Of a DNA stretch of 64,000 bases, positions 1-43,025 are shown piece by piece. The notes beneath the pieces were generated by a model. The model was not told the DNA's origin. It saw nothing but the letters and a program-made list of their open reading frames with translations, and made no database searches. This DNA comes from Symbiodinium natans (lineage: Eukaryota; Sar; Dinophyceae; Suessiales; Symbiodiniaceae). The translations under genes were made by a program, and so were the position numbers. The stretch is from the NCBI GenBank assembly GCA_905221605.1, contig CAJNDS010002361.1, positions 372,364-436,363 of the forward strand, given 5' to 3'. How positions within the stretch are numbered: the stretch's first letter is position 1; the number at the start of each line of letters is the position of its first letter.

Positions 1-29612
<29,612 letters not shown>

Positions 29613-30518
29613 CGTGAGGGCAGATTAAACCTCAGTGCGTGCTGCATGCTGTCGCCCCGTCGCCGAGTCGCCATGCTGTCGCCTTGCTGAGGCCATGCCC
29701 GGGCTGCTGGTCTCGCATGAAGCCTTCAGCGTTTTGGCACATTTCATACCCTCCACTTTTCCCTGCCCTTTAACAATTCTTTACATCCCTTTACCATCCT
29801 CCTACTATACGTCATGAAGAGGGCACCCTAGACTCACCCAGACTCCGCAGACCCCTAGCTCCCCTGGCCGTATAGGTCGCGAGCAGAAATTTTGAATCGC
29901 ACTCATTGACAGACCACTGACCACATCGGGATGAAATGCGAAACGCAGCTCGGGGTCAGAAAACCGGGCAAAGATGGGAAACGGCTCATGAAGCTCTGTG
30001 CCGTATGCTTGCTTATGCGGTCGGATTGGCTTTTAGAAGCGTGCAAAGTCGGCATGGCAGCAGCTCGTGTCACGCTGAGCATGCTGCAAGCTAAGGCGGG
30101 CCACTCTCCTCCGTGCAGGATTCTGAGCCGCGTGTTTCTGCTCACTGCTGACGTCCGCCGAGTCTGTGGCAGATTGTGGCGGCAGGGCGGTCGCAGGGCG
30201 GTCGCATGCGCGCGCCAGGACGATTTCCAACTCCCTCGGGTTCGCCGGCCTCAGTCTGTGCCTCGGCTCGTGGCACGGCTGGCAGACGACGAGTGCCTCA
30301 GTCAGAAATACAGACGTCCATGCAGATAAATGCAGATTCATTTGTTGCTCTGAGGGTGCCTTGCTCGAGCCCCGCATAAGGAGCCTGCCGCGCGATATTC
30401 AAATCAGCTCTGCAGAGCTAGGGCTTGGTAGCTGCCTCATGTCCTGCAGCTCGGACGGCACAGAAGTGGGCACAGTAGTGGGGCGGCTGCAAGCCATTCT
30501 TAAGCCCCGTGTTTGCAG
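29613..30518. other. Interval without a supported exon
   Basis: Both strands have open frames (for example around 30166-30597), but none shows splice borders plus domain character. It may be intron or intergenic space between the ankyrin and SPRY parts. Confidence 0.35.
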
Positions 30519-31277
30519 GTCTGAGAAACCAACGAAAGACACTTCTGCGCTGCATGAAGAAGCCAGTGGAGAGCAGCTCCATCTTCCTCGTCCCTGAACC
30601 CTACGCTGAGTCGCAGCCTCTGCTGTCGCTAAAGGCGCCCAATGACATGGGCCGTCTTGAAGTTGACCAAATTGAAGCGACCGCTAATAATGATGCCATC
30701 GAAAAGACGAAGGGCAACAAGGGCAGCCTCAACGTTTGCATCGGGCTGTACGCAGTTGGCGAGCCGACGTTGAAGCTGAACGGTGTACTGGGTCACTATT
30801 GCAAGCCACCGTACAGGAAGCAGCTCATCACCCCGCACTACTGGGATTTCGGAAGCTGGGAGTCTTCGTCGGTTCGAAGCGTGGGCTTCCCGAGTGGCTG
30901 CCGGGACTGCGGCAAGTTTTACTGCGAAGTCCTGCTGAATGAAGATCCTGATCGAAGTCTGAGTGTCGGAGTTGCTTTGGGCAACTATGCGCCTCGACCT
31001 GGTGATGGCACAGTCGACCGAAACGAGGGTGTATGGCTTGTGCATGGAGGCGACAGCTGGTTTGCAAACGCTCAAGAGAAGCCGGATGCATGGAAGACAA
31101 ATTGGCGAGCAGGGCAAGCCCTGTGCATTGCCGTCGACATTGATGCAAAGATCATGCACATTGCCATTGACGGCACCCAGGAAAGTCGGGCCTACAAGTT
31201 TGAACCAAAAGGCCAGGCAGTCTACCCCATCGTTGTTGCAGAGACTTCGTTCAGCCGCTCGGCGGCGCAAGCCACAG
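30519..31277 (+). CDS. SPRY-like domain exon
   Basis: The acceptor is GTGTTTGCAG and the donor is GTTTAG. It is the longest clean exon in the window, about 250 codons. After an N-terminal part (LRNQRKTLLRCMKKPVESSS) comes a beta-rich domain: LKLNGVLGHYCKPPYRKQLI, HYWDFGSWESSSVRSVGFPS, CGKFYCEVLLNEDPDRSLSV, GVALGNYAPRPGDGTVDRNE, GVWLVHGGDSWFANAQEKPD, then WRAGQALCIAVDIDAKIMHI. The order of a tissue-type 'FYCEV' strand, a G-x-G-x-W-x-hydrophobic strand and a 'G-x-x-hydrophobic-x-VxxDxxxxxxH' strand is characteristic of SPRY domains, which bind partner proteins. The two minus-strand frames over it are shadows. Phase (1 nt) agrees with exon 31380. Confidence 0.75.
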
Positions 31278-31379
31278 GTTTAGGTTTGCATCTGCTGATA
31301 TCTGCTGTAGGCTTCGCATGCCTCGCAGCCTACCGGAGGTGGTAATTGGTAGCTGAAAGAGCCTAGTCCATGCCTGCAG

Positions 31380-31480
31380 CCCAAGGGTTCGCGATTCGGA
31401 AGCGAGACCTTAGCTTCGCTGAGATGTTTCCAGACTACGAGCCGTGGCTACCTGCAGAACAAGTCCTGAACCCGAAGCTC
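31380..31480 (+). CDS. Exon downstream of SPRY domain
   Basis: The acceptor is CATGCCTGCAG; G from exon 31277 plus CC gives Ala. It reads QGFAIRKRDLSFAEMFPDYE then PWLPAEQVLNPKLG. It is acidic and proline-containing with no recognised motif. The 3' end is uncertain. Confidence 0.6.
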
Positions 31481-31675
31481 GGATACAGTTGTGTCGCTCA
31501 ACCATGGTTTCCCAATGTTTCCCATCATTTCAACTTGGGGCGCTTGTGCTGCTCAGCGAGAGAGGAATAGGCCAGAGCTTGCGCGTGCCTTCGCATTCTT
31601 CGCGATATTATGTTTTGTCACGTTCTTTCACGCAGGTGCTCTTGAACCATGCGGGTCGTTTTAAACCCTGCTGAG

Positions 31676-31778
31676 GGACCAGAAGCGGATTGTGCGTTTC
31701 AGCAACGTGCCAGTGGACATGGAGAGCAGCTCTGATTTGGAGTTGGAGCTCAGCACCAGCATCTCGGCCTTCAACTGA
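31676..31778 (+). CDS. Terminal exon of the SPRY gene
   Basis: The acceptor is CCTGCTGAG. It reads DQKRIVRFSNVPVDMESSSD then LELELSTSISAFN and stops at TGA 31776-31778. The Ser/Glu-rich tail looks like a natural C-terminus. Between this and exon 31380, VLLNHAGRF after CACGCAG at 31635 may be another short exon. Confidence 0.55.
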
Positions 31779-33612
31779 AAGTCGGTATACGCTTGCGGTT
31801 GTTCATGCCTGCTTCAGGCTTGTGAATAGTTGAACACTCACCTGAGTCTGAGGGCTTGCTTCTGTGGGCAAGCCCCTGCGTGGCATATCGTCACCCTTGA
31901 GGTGTTGACTCGGCCACGCTCCATGCTAGCACGATGCTTGCCACGGCGTTTCGCCTCTTGCCGACTGGTATGACTGTTGAGTCTTTTGAATACTTTCGAA
32001 GCGAGCCGAGCTGTGAGTCAGACCCACGTGCAAGGTATGGGCTGCTCGTGGGACATCATCGACATTCTGCAGCACCAAGGTTGCCGTCCTACTCTCTCCT
32101 CCTTGCTGGCAGCCTTCCGCTATGCCAACGCTGGAACCAAGGCGTGACTTGCAGATGCGCCTTATTTGGGAATTGAATGAAATTGACTTCAGGTTGTAAC
32201 GTTGAGACAAAATCGATTCTGGTTAGATACACAACTGGATAAGACCGCGTAGCTGCAACATGCTTGCGCTCAACGGTGCCCGACCATGTCCAAGTGTGCA
32301 GGGCCTGCTGTTGCACAGCGACCTATCCCGGCATCCACGCTTCACAAATCTGCTTCGACAGACTGGTCAGGAGGAGCGCAGGGGAGTGAGATGGCGTGAG
32401 AGTCTCAAGCCCGGGAGAAGACGAGAGATTCGAGTGTTGAGAAGGGTGTGGGTGGCATTGGGTGGCCTTCAGCTTGCTGAAGAGGTTCGGTTTTTTAAAT
32501 AACAAGGCACAAGTGGAAGGAACTTGTGAGGGTACATGGGCGGCGGCGGGGGAAATCAGGACCTTGTCCGCTGCTGTGTGCCTGTCACATTGTCACCTAG
32601 TTTTCACCAGAATGTACAGTAAACCGGGGCGCGCTGCTGCACAGGGCCCCTGTGGAGCCCTCTGCCCCTTTCAAAAAAAAAGAACGAAAGAACGAAAGAA
32701 CGAAAGAAAGACACCTCGCGAGCTTTGACTTGTGGGGTGTGTCTGGTGGTTGTTGTTGACTAGTTGTCTGTCAACGGGAAAGACAGCTTAATTCGGGGCG
32801 CAATCAACGATCCGAACGACTTATATAGACGGGCCCTGCTGCCGAGGGGGGGGCGGGTGGTGTGGGGATTGTGCGGCTTTAAACCAAGGGGACACCCGGA
32901 GATGCGAGCTCGTAAATGCGTTTCAAGGGTGTGCCGGTTGAGGGATATTCAAGGATCGGATCGGTGTGGAGTGGTCGACGAGTAAGGCTTCGGGCAGGCT
33001 TCGGGTTTCAGGTGGCCTGCGCGGTGTGGTGTGGGTTCTTTATCTCGGGGGCGGGCCTCACGGCGTCGCAGAAGTAGAAGAAGAGGTTCGCAGAGACTCC
33101 ACAATGAATACTCGCACGGTGCTTGCACTTTGGTTCTTGCGTCGGGGAGAGATACAACCAGATCAGCCAACCAGATCAGCGGCGCCTGCGCACGTGCAAT
33201 CAAGTGCACCCTTGGGCCTGGATGCTCTTGCATAGGGATCACATTTCAAGTCACGAAACACCTTCTCAGTTTTTCCACGTGGCCCCGGGCCGGTATGTCG
33301 GCAAACGTTAAGAGGCGTCCCAAAATGTCCTAAACATCGCTTCAACAGCAAGCCTTGGCCTCTCGGCCAGACTCCCTCGGTCCCATGTCATTTTTGATGT
33401 TTGCCTCGCTCCTTTGTGGCGAAAAGTGGCCGCACGGCGTGTGGCAGCCTGTGGGGACTGTGGGGCGGCCAGGATTTGCAACCCTGGGTTGTTGGCTCCT
33501 TCCTGAGATACTTGCAGAACAGTGGGCCTCTCAGTCCACCAGAGCAGCCAAGACACACGGGCAACGGAACAAAATTTGTGCCCCGCTTAGACTTGATGAG
33601 TGCTATCAGCTA
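31779..33612. other. Interval without supported exons
   Basis: Only overlapping GC-rich open frames on both strands, without splice support, are visible. A short GAAC/GAAA repeat lies at about 32683-32710. Confidence 0.35.
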
Positions 33613-33672
33613 AGATGAGCTGACCAGCGAAGACATCGCGATTGTTTGCCAGAGGCGCATTCTCCAGCATCA
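33613..33672 (+). CDS. Possible short exon
   Basis: After ATCAGCTAAG the frame reads DELTSEDIAIVCQRRILQHH. It is a plausible helical piece and may belong with the exons at 34539 and 34838. There is no motif and the donor is unclear. Confidence 0.3.
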
Positions 33673-34050
33673 CAAGTTGACCATGTTTGCTGTTTGACTC
33701 TTTGACTCTTTGACTGCATGGATTAGCCGATTAGCCTTCAGATTCGCTGACTGCGGAGCTCCGATCCAAGCGATGCATGCGGATTATATTCATGCGAGAG
33801 ACGCACCTTGTCATGCACTGGGCCCTTCGATGGCTGTGACTCATGCCGTTTGTTGCGTGGCGATGCTGCCTCTTGAAGGTGAATGTGCGTGCAAAGGGCA
33901 TGGTTCACCGGCTGGACGGATGCTACGTGCGACAAGATAGCTCCGTCGGCTCAGGTGAAAGGCATCCGGTCTTGGAAGCTGTCTTCGCAGATTTTCGCTT
34001 GAAATCAACCATCGACATGTAATATGTGTGGGCAGGACCTCCGGCTACAA

Positions 34051-34104
34051 ATGAATCTAGGCTCCCATGCCCGAGAGTGAATCTAGGCTCCCATGCCCGA
34101 GAGG
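34051..34104 (+). repeat. Tandem duplication of about 26 bp
   Basis: GAATCTAGGCTCCCATGCCC followed by GAGAG occurs twice in direct succession. Confidence 0.85.
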
Positions 34105-34454
34105 CAGGTATAAAGCAGCGCTGGGTATGCAACTGCTCAGAACTCGGAATGTTCAACTTCGGACCTTTCATGTCACCAGCGGACGGTTGTTGAAAACCTG
34201 GGACAAGGGAAGCTCGCATCGCTGTCACAATGATTTTACAGACTTATTTCTGTCTCCAAGAGAACTTTCAGAAAGGCGATCAACATTTTTACTGTCTTGG
34301 CGGGTCTCTCAGGGCAGCAGCATGTAAAAAACACTACTGCACTTTCCGGGACGATAAGAGTCACTTTTGTTAGCTTTGTGTTCACTGCACGGGACCACTA
34401 TCCCGATGCTCATTCCTGATGGTGTCATGACAAAGTGTATATTTGTGTATGATT

Positions 34455-34526
34455 GTGTGTGTGTGTGTGTTTGTTTGTTTGTTTGTTTGTTTGTTTGTTT
34501 GTTTGTTTGTTTGTTTGTTTTTGCGT
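34455..34526 (+). repeat. (TG)n(TTTG)n microsatellite in front of an exon acceptor
   Basis: A TG run passes into about 15 TTTG units and ends 12 nt before the acceptor of the exon at 34539, so the repeat may serve as its T-rich tract. Confidence 0.85.
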
Positions 34527-34538
34527 TGCGTGCGTCAG

Positions 34539-34698
34539 GCAAATATTCCGGAACTTGTGCCACACGGACCAATGGATGGTTTATGATCCGTTCGAAAACC
34601 TATGGAAAGTGGGTCTGACTCAGAAGTCCGTAGACAGCAGCTGGCCTGGTGAGTGGCACGCAGAAACACCAAATCTGGAAGATGGCAAGTTGAGAGTG
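34539..34698 (+). CDS. Exon of a small gene of unknown function
   Basis: The acceptor is GTGCGTCAG. It reads QIFRNLCHTDQWMVYDPFEN then LWKVGLTQKSVDSSWPGEWH and ETPNLEDGKLRV. The end is placed at GTTGCT because phase 0 then matches the exon at 34838. A stronger GTGAGT site at 34651 does not fit in phase. No domain is recognised. Confidence 0.5.
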
Positions 34699-34837
34699 GT
34701 TGCTTGGATCCTTTCAGAAACCTGTAGAATCCTGTAGAGCATGTCGTCCGAGCTTCTAGGCGCGCGCTGCACCTCACATGCTCAGCTCCTGATGTAGTTC
34801 CCGCACATAATTGGCGTTTCATCTCGTCGTCGCTCAG

Positions 34838-34978
34838 GTTGTTGATGGTAAAGATGTGGAAGATCAGAAAGATGTGGATGCAAGTCTTGACAGAGACCTC
34901 AGTCAGTCGAAGTCACAGAGGCTGCTAAACTCTAAGGCTGCTAACTTGTCCGTGGGCTTAGCAACTTACAGCGGCTAA
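34838..34978 (+). CDS. Terminal exon of the small gene
   Basis: The acceptor is TCGTCGCTCAG. It reads VVDGKDVEDQKDVDASLDRD then LSQSKSQRLLNSKAANLSVG and LATYSG, stopping at TAA 34976-34978. It is acidic then serine/leucine-rich and joins in phase with exon 34698. Confidence 0.5.
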   Translation, partial: VVDGKDVEDQKDVDASLDRDLSQSKSQRLLNSKAANLSVGLATYSG

Positions 34979-35274
34979 GTGGTGTGATGCATTGTGATGC
35001 CAATGTCGTTTGGGCGGAGAGTCGAGTCCACACGAGTCTGTTGGCAGATTCTAAAACATAGGTCGCCTGTCAAGGTTCGCGAAAACATCCCGGAAGATCG
35101 ATGATTCTGCGTTCAGGCATTTCAAGGGCAGCTGCCTGGCTGCAGCAAGCATGTTTATTGGATGCATTAAGAACCAATAAGCCAGTCCAGGAATTGAGGT
35201 GGGGCGGTTTGGGCCGGGTTGGGGGGATTAGCTGATTAGCTCAGGCTTGTAGCATCAAAAGTCAAGTATCTTCA

Positions 35275-35390
35275 AAAGGCAGGGAGGAAGGAAGCAAGCA
35301 AATAAGGAAGGAAGCACGCACCGGAGCTGGACAGGAAGAACGGAAGGAAGGAAGCCAGGCAGGAAGGAAGGAAGGAGGCTTCTCTGCTGG
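35275..35390 (+). repeat. GGAA-type purine repeat
   Basis: The segment consists of degenerate GGAAGGAAGCAAGC units, A/G-rich on the + strand. Confidence 0.75.
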
Positions 35391-35414
35391 TTTGGCGTGC
35401 GCTGTGTGTGTGCA

Positions 35415-35940
35415 GGCCCCCCACCCCCCCCCCCCCCCCCGCTCTTTCAAGTCGTGCAAGCTTGCTTCAAAGCATGCGCATCTTTCCGAAACTCAGGATG
35501 CGAGAATTGTGTTTGCAAATTGGGGGCTGCGCCACCCCACAACCGCCCTCCTTTTGAAGCCGTCACCTTCAAAGCATGCGAATGTTGAAACCCACTTTTG
35601 GAACACCCCCAGCTTTGTAAGCCGTGTTGCTGGCTTCAAAGCATACGAGTCGTTTGAAACTAATGATGTGACATTGTGTTTGCAAATGGGGGGGCCCCTA
35701 AAGCATACGAGTCTTTTTGAAACCCATGATGCGAGCATTGGTCTTGCAAATGGGGGCGGGGGGGGGGGGGGGGGGGCGGGGCCAACACCCCCAACCCCCC
35801 CGCTTTCTTTCGCCGTGCAAGCTTGTTGAAAACTCATCATGCGAGCAGTGTTGTTAGCCGTGCAAGGCCTGCAAAGCATCCCATGTCCGAGCATTGTGTT
35901 TTGCACCCCCCCCCCAACCCCCCTAGCAAGCTTGCTTAAA
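35415..35940 (+). repeat. Four to five degenerate tandem units with G/C runs
   Basis: Units contain AAAGCATGCG or AAAGCATACGAG, TTTGAAACCCATGATGCGAG and TTGTGTTTGCAAATGGGGG, spaced about 70-130 bp. Long C or G runs (about 35419-35440, 35757-35776, 35907-35915) punctuate them. A related GTTTCACA...GGCATGCAAAC piece lies at about 38400-38515. Confidence 0.6.
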
Positions 35941-37441
35941 GCCATCTATGTTTTCGATCTTTGATTTTCTTGATCCCTGTGGTTTAGTTTTTGATCCTTG
36001 TTTAATTTTCGCTTTGGTCCGTCAACCATGAGGGAAAGCCACAAGGGCACGCGGTCCAAGGAGTGATGAGCATCTTAATTGCACGGCACACTATAGCCTT
36101 ACTGAGTCGTGGAATTTTTGGAAACAGCGTTCATGACTGAGTCGGTTCCCTTGTAAGTCAGAACAGAGGGTAATTCACAACCATCCCAATGCAGAAGCAG
36201 AAGCCCGGTCGTCTGACATCCGAAAACCCAAAATAAACCCTACCCTAAACCCTAAACCCCGCCATGAAGGGCTATTCCGCCAGGCCCTGAAGCCCACTAC
36301 TTGGGGTGTAGGGTTTATGTAGGATGAAGCCCGACGGACAGAACTTCGGCGCAAGCCCTGCAATCATATTGCCAGTGCACGTCGCCAACAGCTGGTAGAG
36401 GCCCTCTAAGGGAAAGGGACCTTGAACTCGGCCAACCCTCAACTCATGATATGCCATTTCGAGCACGGAGAGTTCGCCAGTCAGCGTGGTCTCACGCTCC
36501 CCCTTCGTTCTGTACGTTCCTCCCCCCTCCCAAACTCACCCACCCTCTCAAACCCACCCCGCCCAAGAACGGGCCTCGTTTGAATCCGACAGCGAAGATT
36601 CTTGGCCAAGCAGGCTAGCCGGCCTCCCCGCCTGAGGGATGGTGTGAGCAGTACTTGCAACATGCATTCTCCTTTCTATAACACAGAATGAACCAATGGT
36701 GTGAGACTTAATGATTGAAGTATCGCGTGGGCGGGGGTTCTGCATGGCAACACTCAGACTGTGCAAGCCGGTACTTCAAGACCGCCTTTGGAGTCCGTTC
36801 TCTTGGTACCTGATTGTGGTTTTCTAATGAACGGATCTATCACGCTCCAAATGCCAGTTCATAAGTTCAACAAATGCTCCACATGGCAACCTTTCACTTT
36901 ATCCTCGTCCCCAAGATGAATCTGAGTGTTTGATGGTCTGACGACGATTTGCGCCTCATTTGCACGTTCTTTCTTTTGCGATTGTTTTACTTTTCTTTTG
37001 GTTAGAAGTTTCGACATATCACGACTTGTAGACCGAATCGAGGGGGGTCACCTCCCTGAGTTTCCGTTTCGTACCGTCGAATCGAGGGGGAGATCCTGCC
37101 AGGATTCCATTTGTCCAGCCTACGGCGTTTGCGTGGCTCGACAGTGTGGTCGCGCGGGGCGGGGTGGGGGGGGGGGGGGGGGGGGGGGGGGCCCTAAAGA
37201 CCGGACTGGTATGGCAAATATTGCCTTGTGCAAATTGCAAGTAGAAGCTCGGGAGGATAATACATTGCCATGTGTTGCCTGGCCCTTGCTGTGGAAAAAC
37301 CGCCCTCCACTCACCACAACGTGTTGATGCAGTCACGTAAAACATTGTAAAACCGTTCGTTGTTGGGGATCAGCTGAGCTACAATCATAATGCTTTTCTA
37401 TTGTTGACCTCCTCGTGTCTTCTGTGATGTAACCCCGCGGC
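35941..37441. other. Interval without supported exons
   Basis: The stretch includes a short CCCTAAACCCTAAACCC block at about 36235-36260, an inverted GGGTTTATG counterpart at 36305-36325, and a G run at 37166-37191. I found no exon with splice support. Confidence 0.35.
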
Positions 37442-37545
37442 CGAGAATATTTGGTCGACTGCTTCTCCGAGCTGGCCGACCTGCTGAATATCTCGGAGCC
37501 TCACAGGAACGTGTTCCGGCAAGAGCTGCAGAAGCAAGGAGGCCA
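37442..37545 (+). CDS. Exon: helical segment of an unknown gene
   Basis: After CGCGGCCGAG the frame reads EYLVDCFSELADLLNISEPH then RNVFRQELQKQGG, an amphipathic and well-composed segment. The frame stays open to 37777. The donor is uncertain. Confidence 0.5.
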
Positions 37546-37659
37546 ACTTTTATTTACAAAAGACTGTAAAAGACTGAAAATCCTGCAAGTTGGTTGGCCC
37601 ATAACGTTTCAGCCAACAACTACTCAGAATAGCCGAGAGGTAGAGCGCAAAACGATCCG

Positions 37660-37780
37660 AACAGGTCGTCCACAAGATGGTGATGCCGGTGCGCTTACGC
37701 TGCACAGTGCCATCGAGACAGCTGTAAAGGAGATTGAATTTGGGGAGGCTGGCACCAGCTGCACAGCCTTTGTTTGAATG
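37660..37780 (+). CDS. Possible exon, frame undecided
   Basis: One frame, continuing from 37442, reads DGDAGALTLHSAIETAVKEI then EFGEAGTSCTAFV. Another, after CGAACAG, reads VVHKMVMPVRLRCTVPSRQL. Both are open for 60 nt or more. Confidence 0.35.
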
Positions 37781-37823
37781 CAAGCCGAAAGCTGTGAAAA
37801 ATCACCTGCCCCCTTTTTTGCAG

Positions 37824-37913
37824 GAAACAAGTCAGCAGCTACGGCATCTGCGGGACGTCACCGGTGTGTCCAGTGACCTTGCGGAGCTGTCTTTAAGGGT
37901 AGCGCCTATGTGA
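37824..37913 (+). CDS. Exon, possibly terminal
   Basis: A strong pyrimidine tract CCCCCTTTTTTGCAG precedes ETSQQLRHLRDVTGVSSDLA then ELSLRVAPM and TGA 37911-37913. A GTAGCG donor at 37899 is an alternative end. It is leucine-rich helical. Confidence 0.55.
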   Translation, partial: ETSQQLRHLRDVTGVSSDLAELSLRVAPM

Positions 37914-38032
37914 AGCAAATGCGTGTGCCGCGTGTCCTTTCTCTGCCTGAACCGTGTCTGAGTGATTCTCAGTTGGTAGGTAAGGAAAATCGTTTTTGAA
38001 ACAACATGGGAGCAAACAAAAGGGAAGTGACT

Positions 38033-38038
38033 ACTACG

Positions 38039-38126
<88 letters not shown>
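38033..38126 (+). repeat. (CTA)n microsatellite
   Basis: About 31 CTA triplets. Frames through it give Thr, Tyr or Leu strings only. Confidence 0.95.
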
Positions 38127-38127
<1 letters not shown>

Positions 38128-38552
38128 GGGGAGATGGGGTGTCCTGCCCGCGCCGTTTCGGGAAGCCTTGGGCAAACCTCCTTTGGAGTGCGCAGGCGCG
38201 TACTTTCCGGGCTGTGTGCGTTCCCGGACTCGCACCAATGCACCCGGCGAACGCTGGAATTGGATGTTGAACATGTGTCCGTGTTGTTATCTTGAAGCTG
38301 CTCTTCCCCTTAGAACGGTGGTTTTTCAGCGTTTCATGGCTGCAAGTGCTGTCGGTGCAAAAACGCATTTTGTTCATACGTCGCCCACTCAGCCCTGCTG
38401 TGTTTCACAGGGCGGGGGGGGGGTGGGCGGGCAATCGTGTGAGCCTTGTGTTTCACATGGGGGGGGGCTGCGCCCCCCCCAACCCCCCCGCTTTTTTTAA
38501 GGCATGCAAACAGTGCTTCAGAGCCTAAGAAACTTGTTGAAACAGAAACGGA

Positions 38553-38730
38553 ACCCTAAACCCTAAACCCTGAACCCTAAAAACCGTAAAAACCCGAAAA
38601 ACCCTAAAAACCTAAAAAGCCTAAAACCCTAAACCCTAAACGCTAAAATCACAAAAACCCTAAACCCTAAACCCTGAACCCTAAACCCTAAACCCTAAAA
38701 ACCCTAAAAACGGTAAAAACCCTAAAGGGC
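38553..38730 (+). repeat. CCCTAAA (telomere-like) tract
   Basis: CCCTAAACCCTAAACCCTGA with drift to AACCCTAAAAACC runs for about 180 bp. The orientation is opposite to the TTTAGGG tract at 23.6 kb. Confidence 0.85.
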
Positions 38731-38801
38731 TTCCAAAACCCAAAATCTGAAGTCATCTCCCATGACACAGAGTGCCTGTGGGCGGCACACCCCTCCTGCG
38801 C

Positions 38802-38802
38802 G

Positions 38803-38895
<93 letters not shown>

Positions 38896-38930
38896 GCTGC
38901 TGCTGTCCAATTGGTTTCGTCCCTGGAAAA

Positions 38931-38983
<53 letters not shown>

Positions 38984-39195
38984 CACTACTACCACTACTA
39001 CAACCACTACCACCACCACTACCACCACTACCACCACTACCACCACTACCACCACTACCACCACTACCACCACTACCACCACAACCACCACTACCACCAC
39101 TACCACCACTACTACCACAACTACCACTACTACCACTACTACCACGGCCACGACCACTACCACTATTACTATTACGATTACTACTACTGCTGCTG

Positions 39196-39258
<63 letters not shown>

Positions 39259-39325
39259 CTACTGCTACTGGTACTGCTACTCTTATTGCTCTCCTACTCC
39301 TATTGCTACTGCGGCTGCTACGTCT
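38802..39325 (+). repeat. (CTA)n / (CCA)n / (CTG)n compound microsatellite
   Basis: Two CTA blocks (38802-38895 and 38931-38985) are separated by a 35-nt unique spacer. They are followed by CCACTA mixtures and a further CTA block to about 39255, ending in imperfect CTACTG triplets. The open frames encode homopolymers. Confidence 0.9.
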
Positions 39326-39954
39326 GCTACTGCTACTGCTACCTACTGTTCGTATAGTGTATTATGATCAACACTGCTGTTCGTATGATCCATTGGTAGG
39401 TACTACTGCGACTACCATCAAAAAATGGCATGTTGTTGCTGTAGCCGTACCTGTCGTAGCAGCTGTAGTCGGAGCTGCAAAGGATGCGCCCAATGCTGTG
39501 GAGTGATTGCAGAATGCAGAATCTCCCAGCAAACGTCGAAGCTTGGCAGCTGTGAACCCAGCAGCGCCACCGTCACCTTCCAGGTTCCGCGTGTCGATCT
39601 GTACAGTAGCCGACACTCACGCAGGCCAATTCCAGGCCCTATCCTGAGATGTTGTGGTGCTCTTTGGGTGCGTATCTACTTATGTCAGTTTGCTTAGGTT
39701 GGAGAATCGGATCAAATTGAACCTTGAATTGGTCTTGGAATGGCTCTGCTTTCCATCCTGACAAGGTTGCTAACAAGATGTTGGCAGCTCCTTGTGATAG
39801 ATGGTCCTCCAGCCGCCAGCCCTCAAAGAGACAAGGCCAGAACTAAAATCTTCGAGCGATCCGCGATCTGGCCCTTGCCAGCCAGCAGCAAAGCCGGGAC
39901 TGCAGATTTTTGAAGCTCCGGCTTTAAAGTGGAGTAGGTTGCAGCAGCTACGAA

Positions 39955-40142
39955 GTGCACAGTTCAGGCAGCGCGCGGGAGCGAAGCAGCATGAACCGAC
40001 AGACAGCTGCATCGACAGCAACGAGCACGCGTACATGCAATGACAGAGAGCACCTGCAACCCTATCAGGCCCTATCGCCCTGCCCCAATTCTGCTGGGCA
40101 GCTCACCGTTCAGGTTTCCGCAGATCCTGTCATGGCCGCTTA
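39955..40142 (+). CDS. Possible exon, weak
   Basis: The open frame reads MNRQTAASTATSTRTCNDRE then HLQPYQALSPCPNSAGQLTV and ends with TAG 40140-40142. An alternative exon frame just upstream reads IDGPPAASPQRDKARTKIFE. There are no clear borders or domain. Confidence 0.25.
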
Positions 40143-40526
40143 GGTAAGTCTTGAACCGTGATATTGATGGATCCTGCGAGTGCTTATGTTGAAAACGATT
40201 CTTCCACGGTCACTGTGCCCTTGCGATCGCTTTGCTGCTTGAGTTTTCGGTTTCTCGGTTGGGCTTAAGGCTTTCGTGCTAGGAAAGGAAAGCCAAAAAC
40301 ATGCACAGCTCATGCCTTTACTTCATTCCTTTTCATGATTCTTACGAATGTTGTTGAGCATGTGTCGGACAAAGGCATCGTCCAGGCGGTGATAGGAATC
40401 AGCCTGACACGCAACCTCGTTTGCCATGGCGACTGCACCGCCAAGGGCAACCAGGATGTGCAGGGTGGAGGGAGCGTTTTAGTCAGGAAGGGCAGAGGGC
40501 TACAGGGCTTAGGGCCTTGAACGTCC

Positions 40527-42225
<1,699 letters not shown>

Positions 42226-42842
42226 ACGAGCACTACTCTAGCACTCATGCGAATACAAATGCACATGCAAATTCAAGTAGTTCAGCAACAATTAGGAAAC
42301 CATATATAATAGTCTATAAAGAGGAAAGAGGAACAATGATACAAGCAATCATGATAATCAGGAAAGCTAGTGTAGCTAGGCTTGAGTCAGAGGTTTTGCA
42401 GAGGCAGACAGAAGCACATATTGTGAAAAGTGCACTTTCCTCGAGTATTTGAGGCCACTGCAGGAATGCATCGTTCTTGCCATTGCTTCCAGCTTTGAGG
42501 TGCCTCAAACCATGGCACGCGTGGGGAATCCAGGAGACACAGAACGGGGTGCTCAAAGCGAAAACTATTCGGAAGCCTTGTTAGACAGACGTAGAATGTT
42601 TCAATGTGAACCCTGAACCCTTTCCCGTGTTAGGTTTCAAGAGGGTGTGAGGCAGGCCGGGCAATGGACGGAACCAACCCCCCCCCCCCCACCCCAGCAA
42701 AGCCTAAACCCTGAAAACCCCAAAAACCCTTGCAGTCACCCGTGACGCCGCGAGCTTTAACTTTGCTTATCTTTGCTTTAGCAGGCAGACTGGTCAACGC
42801 CCCAGCATTGAATGGTTCACGAAGGGGGCCAGGGGTTCAGTA

Positions 42843-43025
42843 TTGAATGGCTCAATACCTTTGGGTATTCTTGCGGGTTTCGCAGGGATCTTGATCTACA
42901 GATCGCGTGTTCGTGCATCTTCGTACTCAAGCGCGTATTTGGAGAGCTCCGCGGACCTGGATTGCAGTCTTCGTGAGCGCAACGGGGATTTGCAGCTCGC
43001 CGTCTGTCTGAGTGAGTGCGTGTAG
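42843..43025 (+). CDS. Possible short exon with hydrophobic start, weak
   Basis: It reads IPLGILAGFAGILIYRSRVR then ASSYSSAYLESSADLDCSLR. The first part could be one membrane helix. An acceptor-like TTTCGCAG lies inside the frame at 42886. No family is recognised. Confidence 0.25.
   Translation: MNGSIPLGILAGFAGILIYRSRVRASSYSSAYLESSADLDCSLRERNGDLQLAVCLSECV

Noticed and set aside
30629-31270. 213-codon minus-strand frame
   Set aside because: It is the complement of the SPRY exon; it has no strand pattern of its own.
38753-39506. Poly-Thr, poly-Tyr and poly-Val frames
   Set aside because: They derive from CTA/CCA microsatellites.
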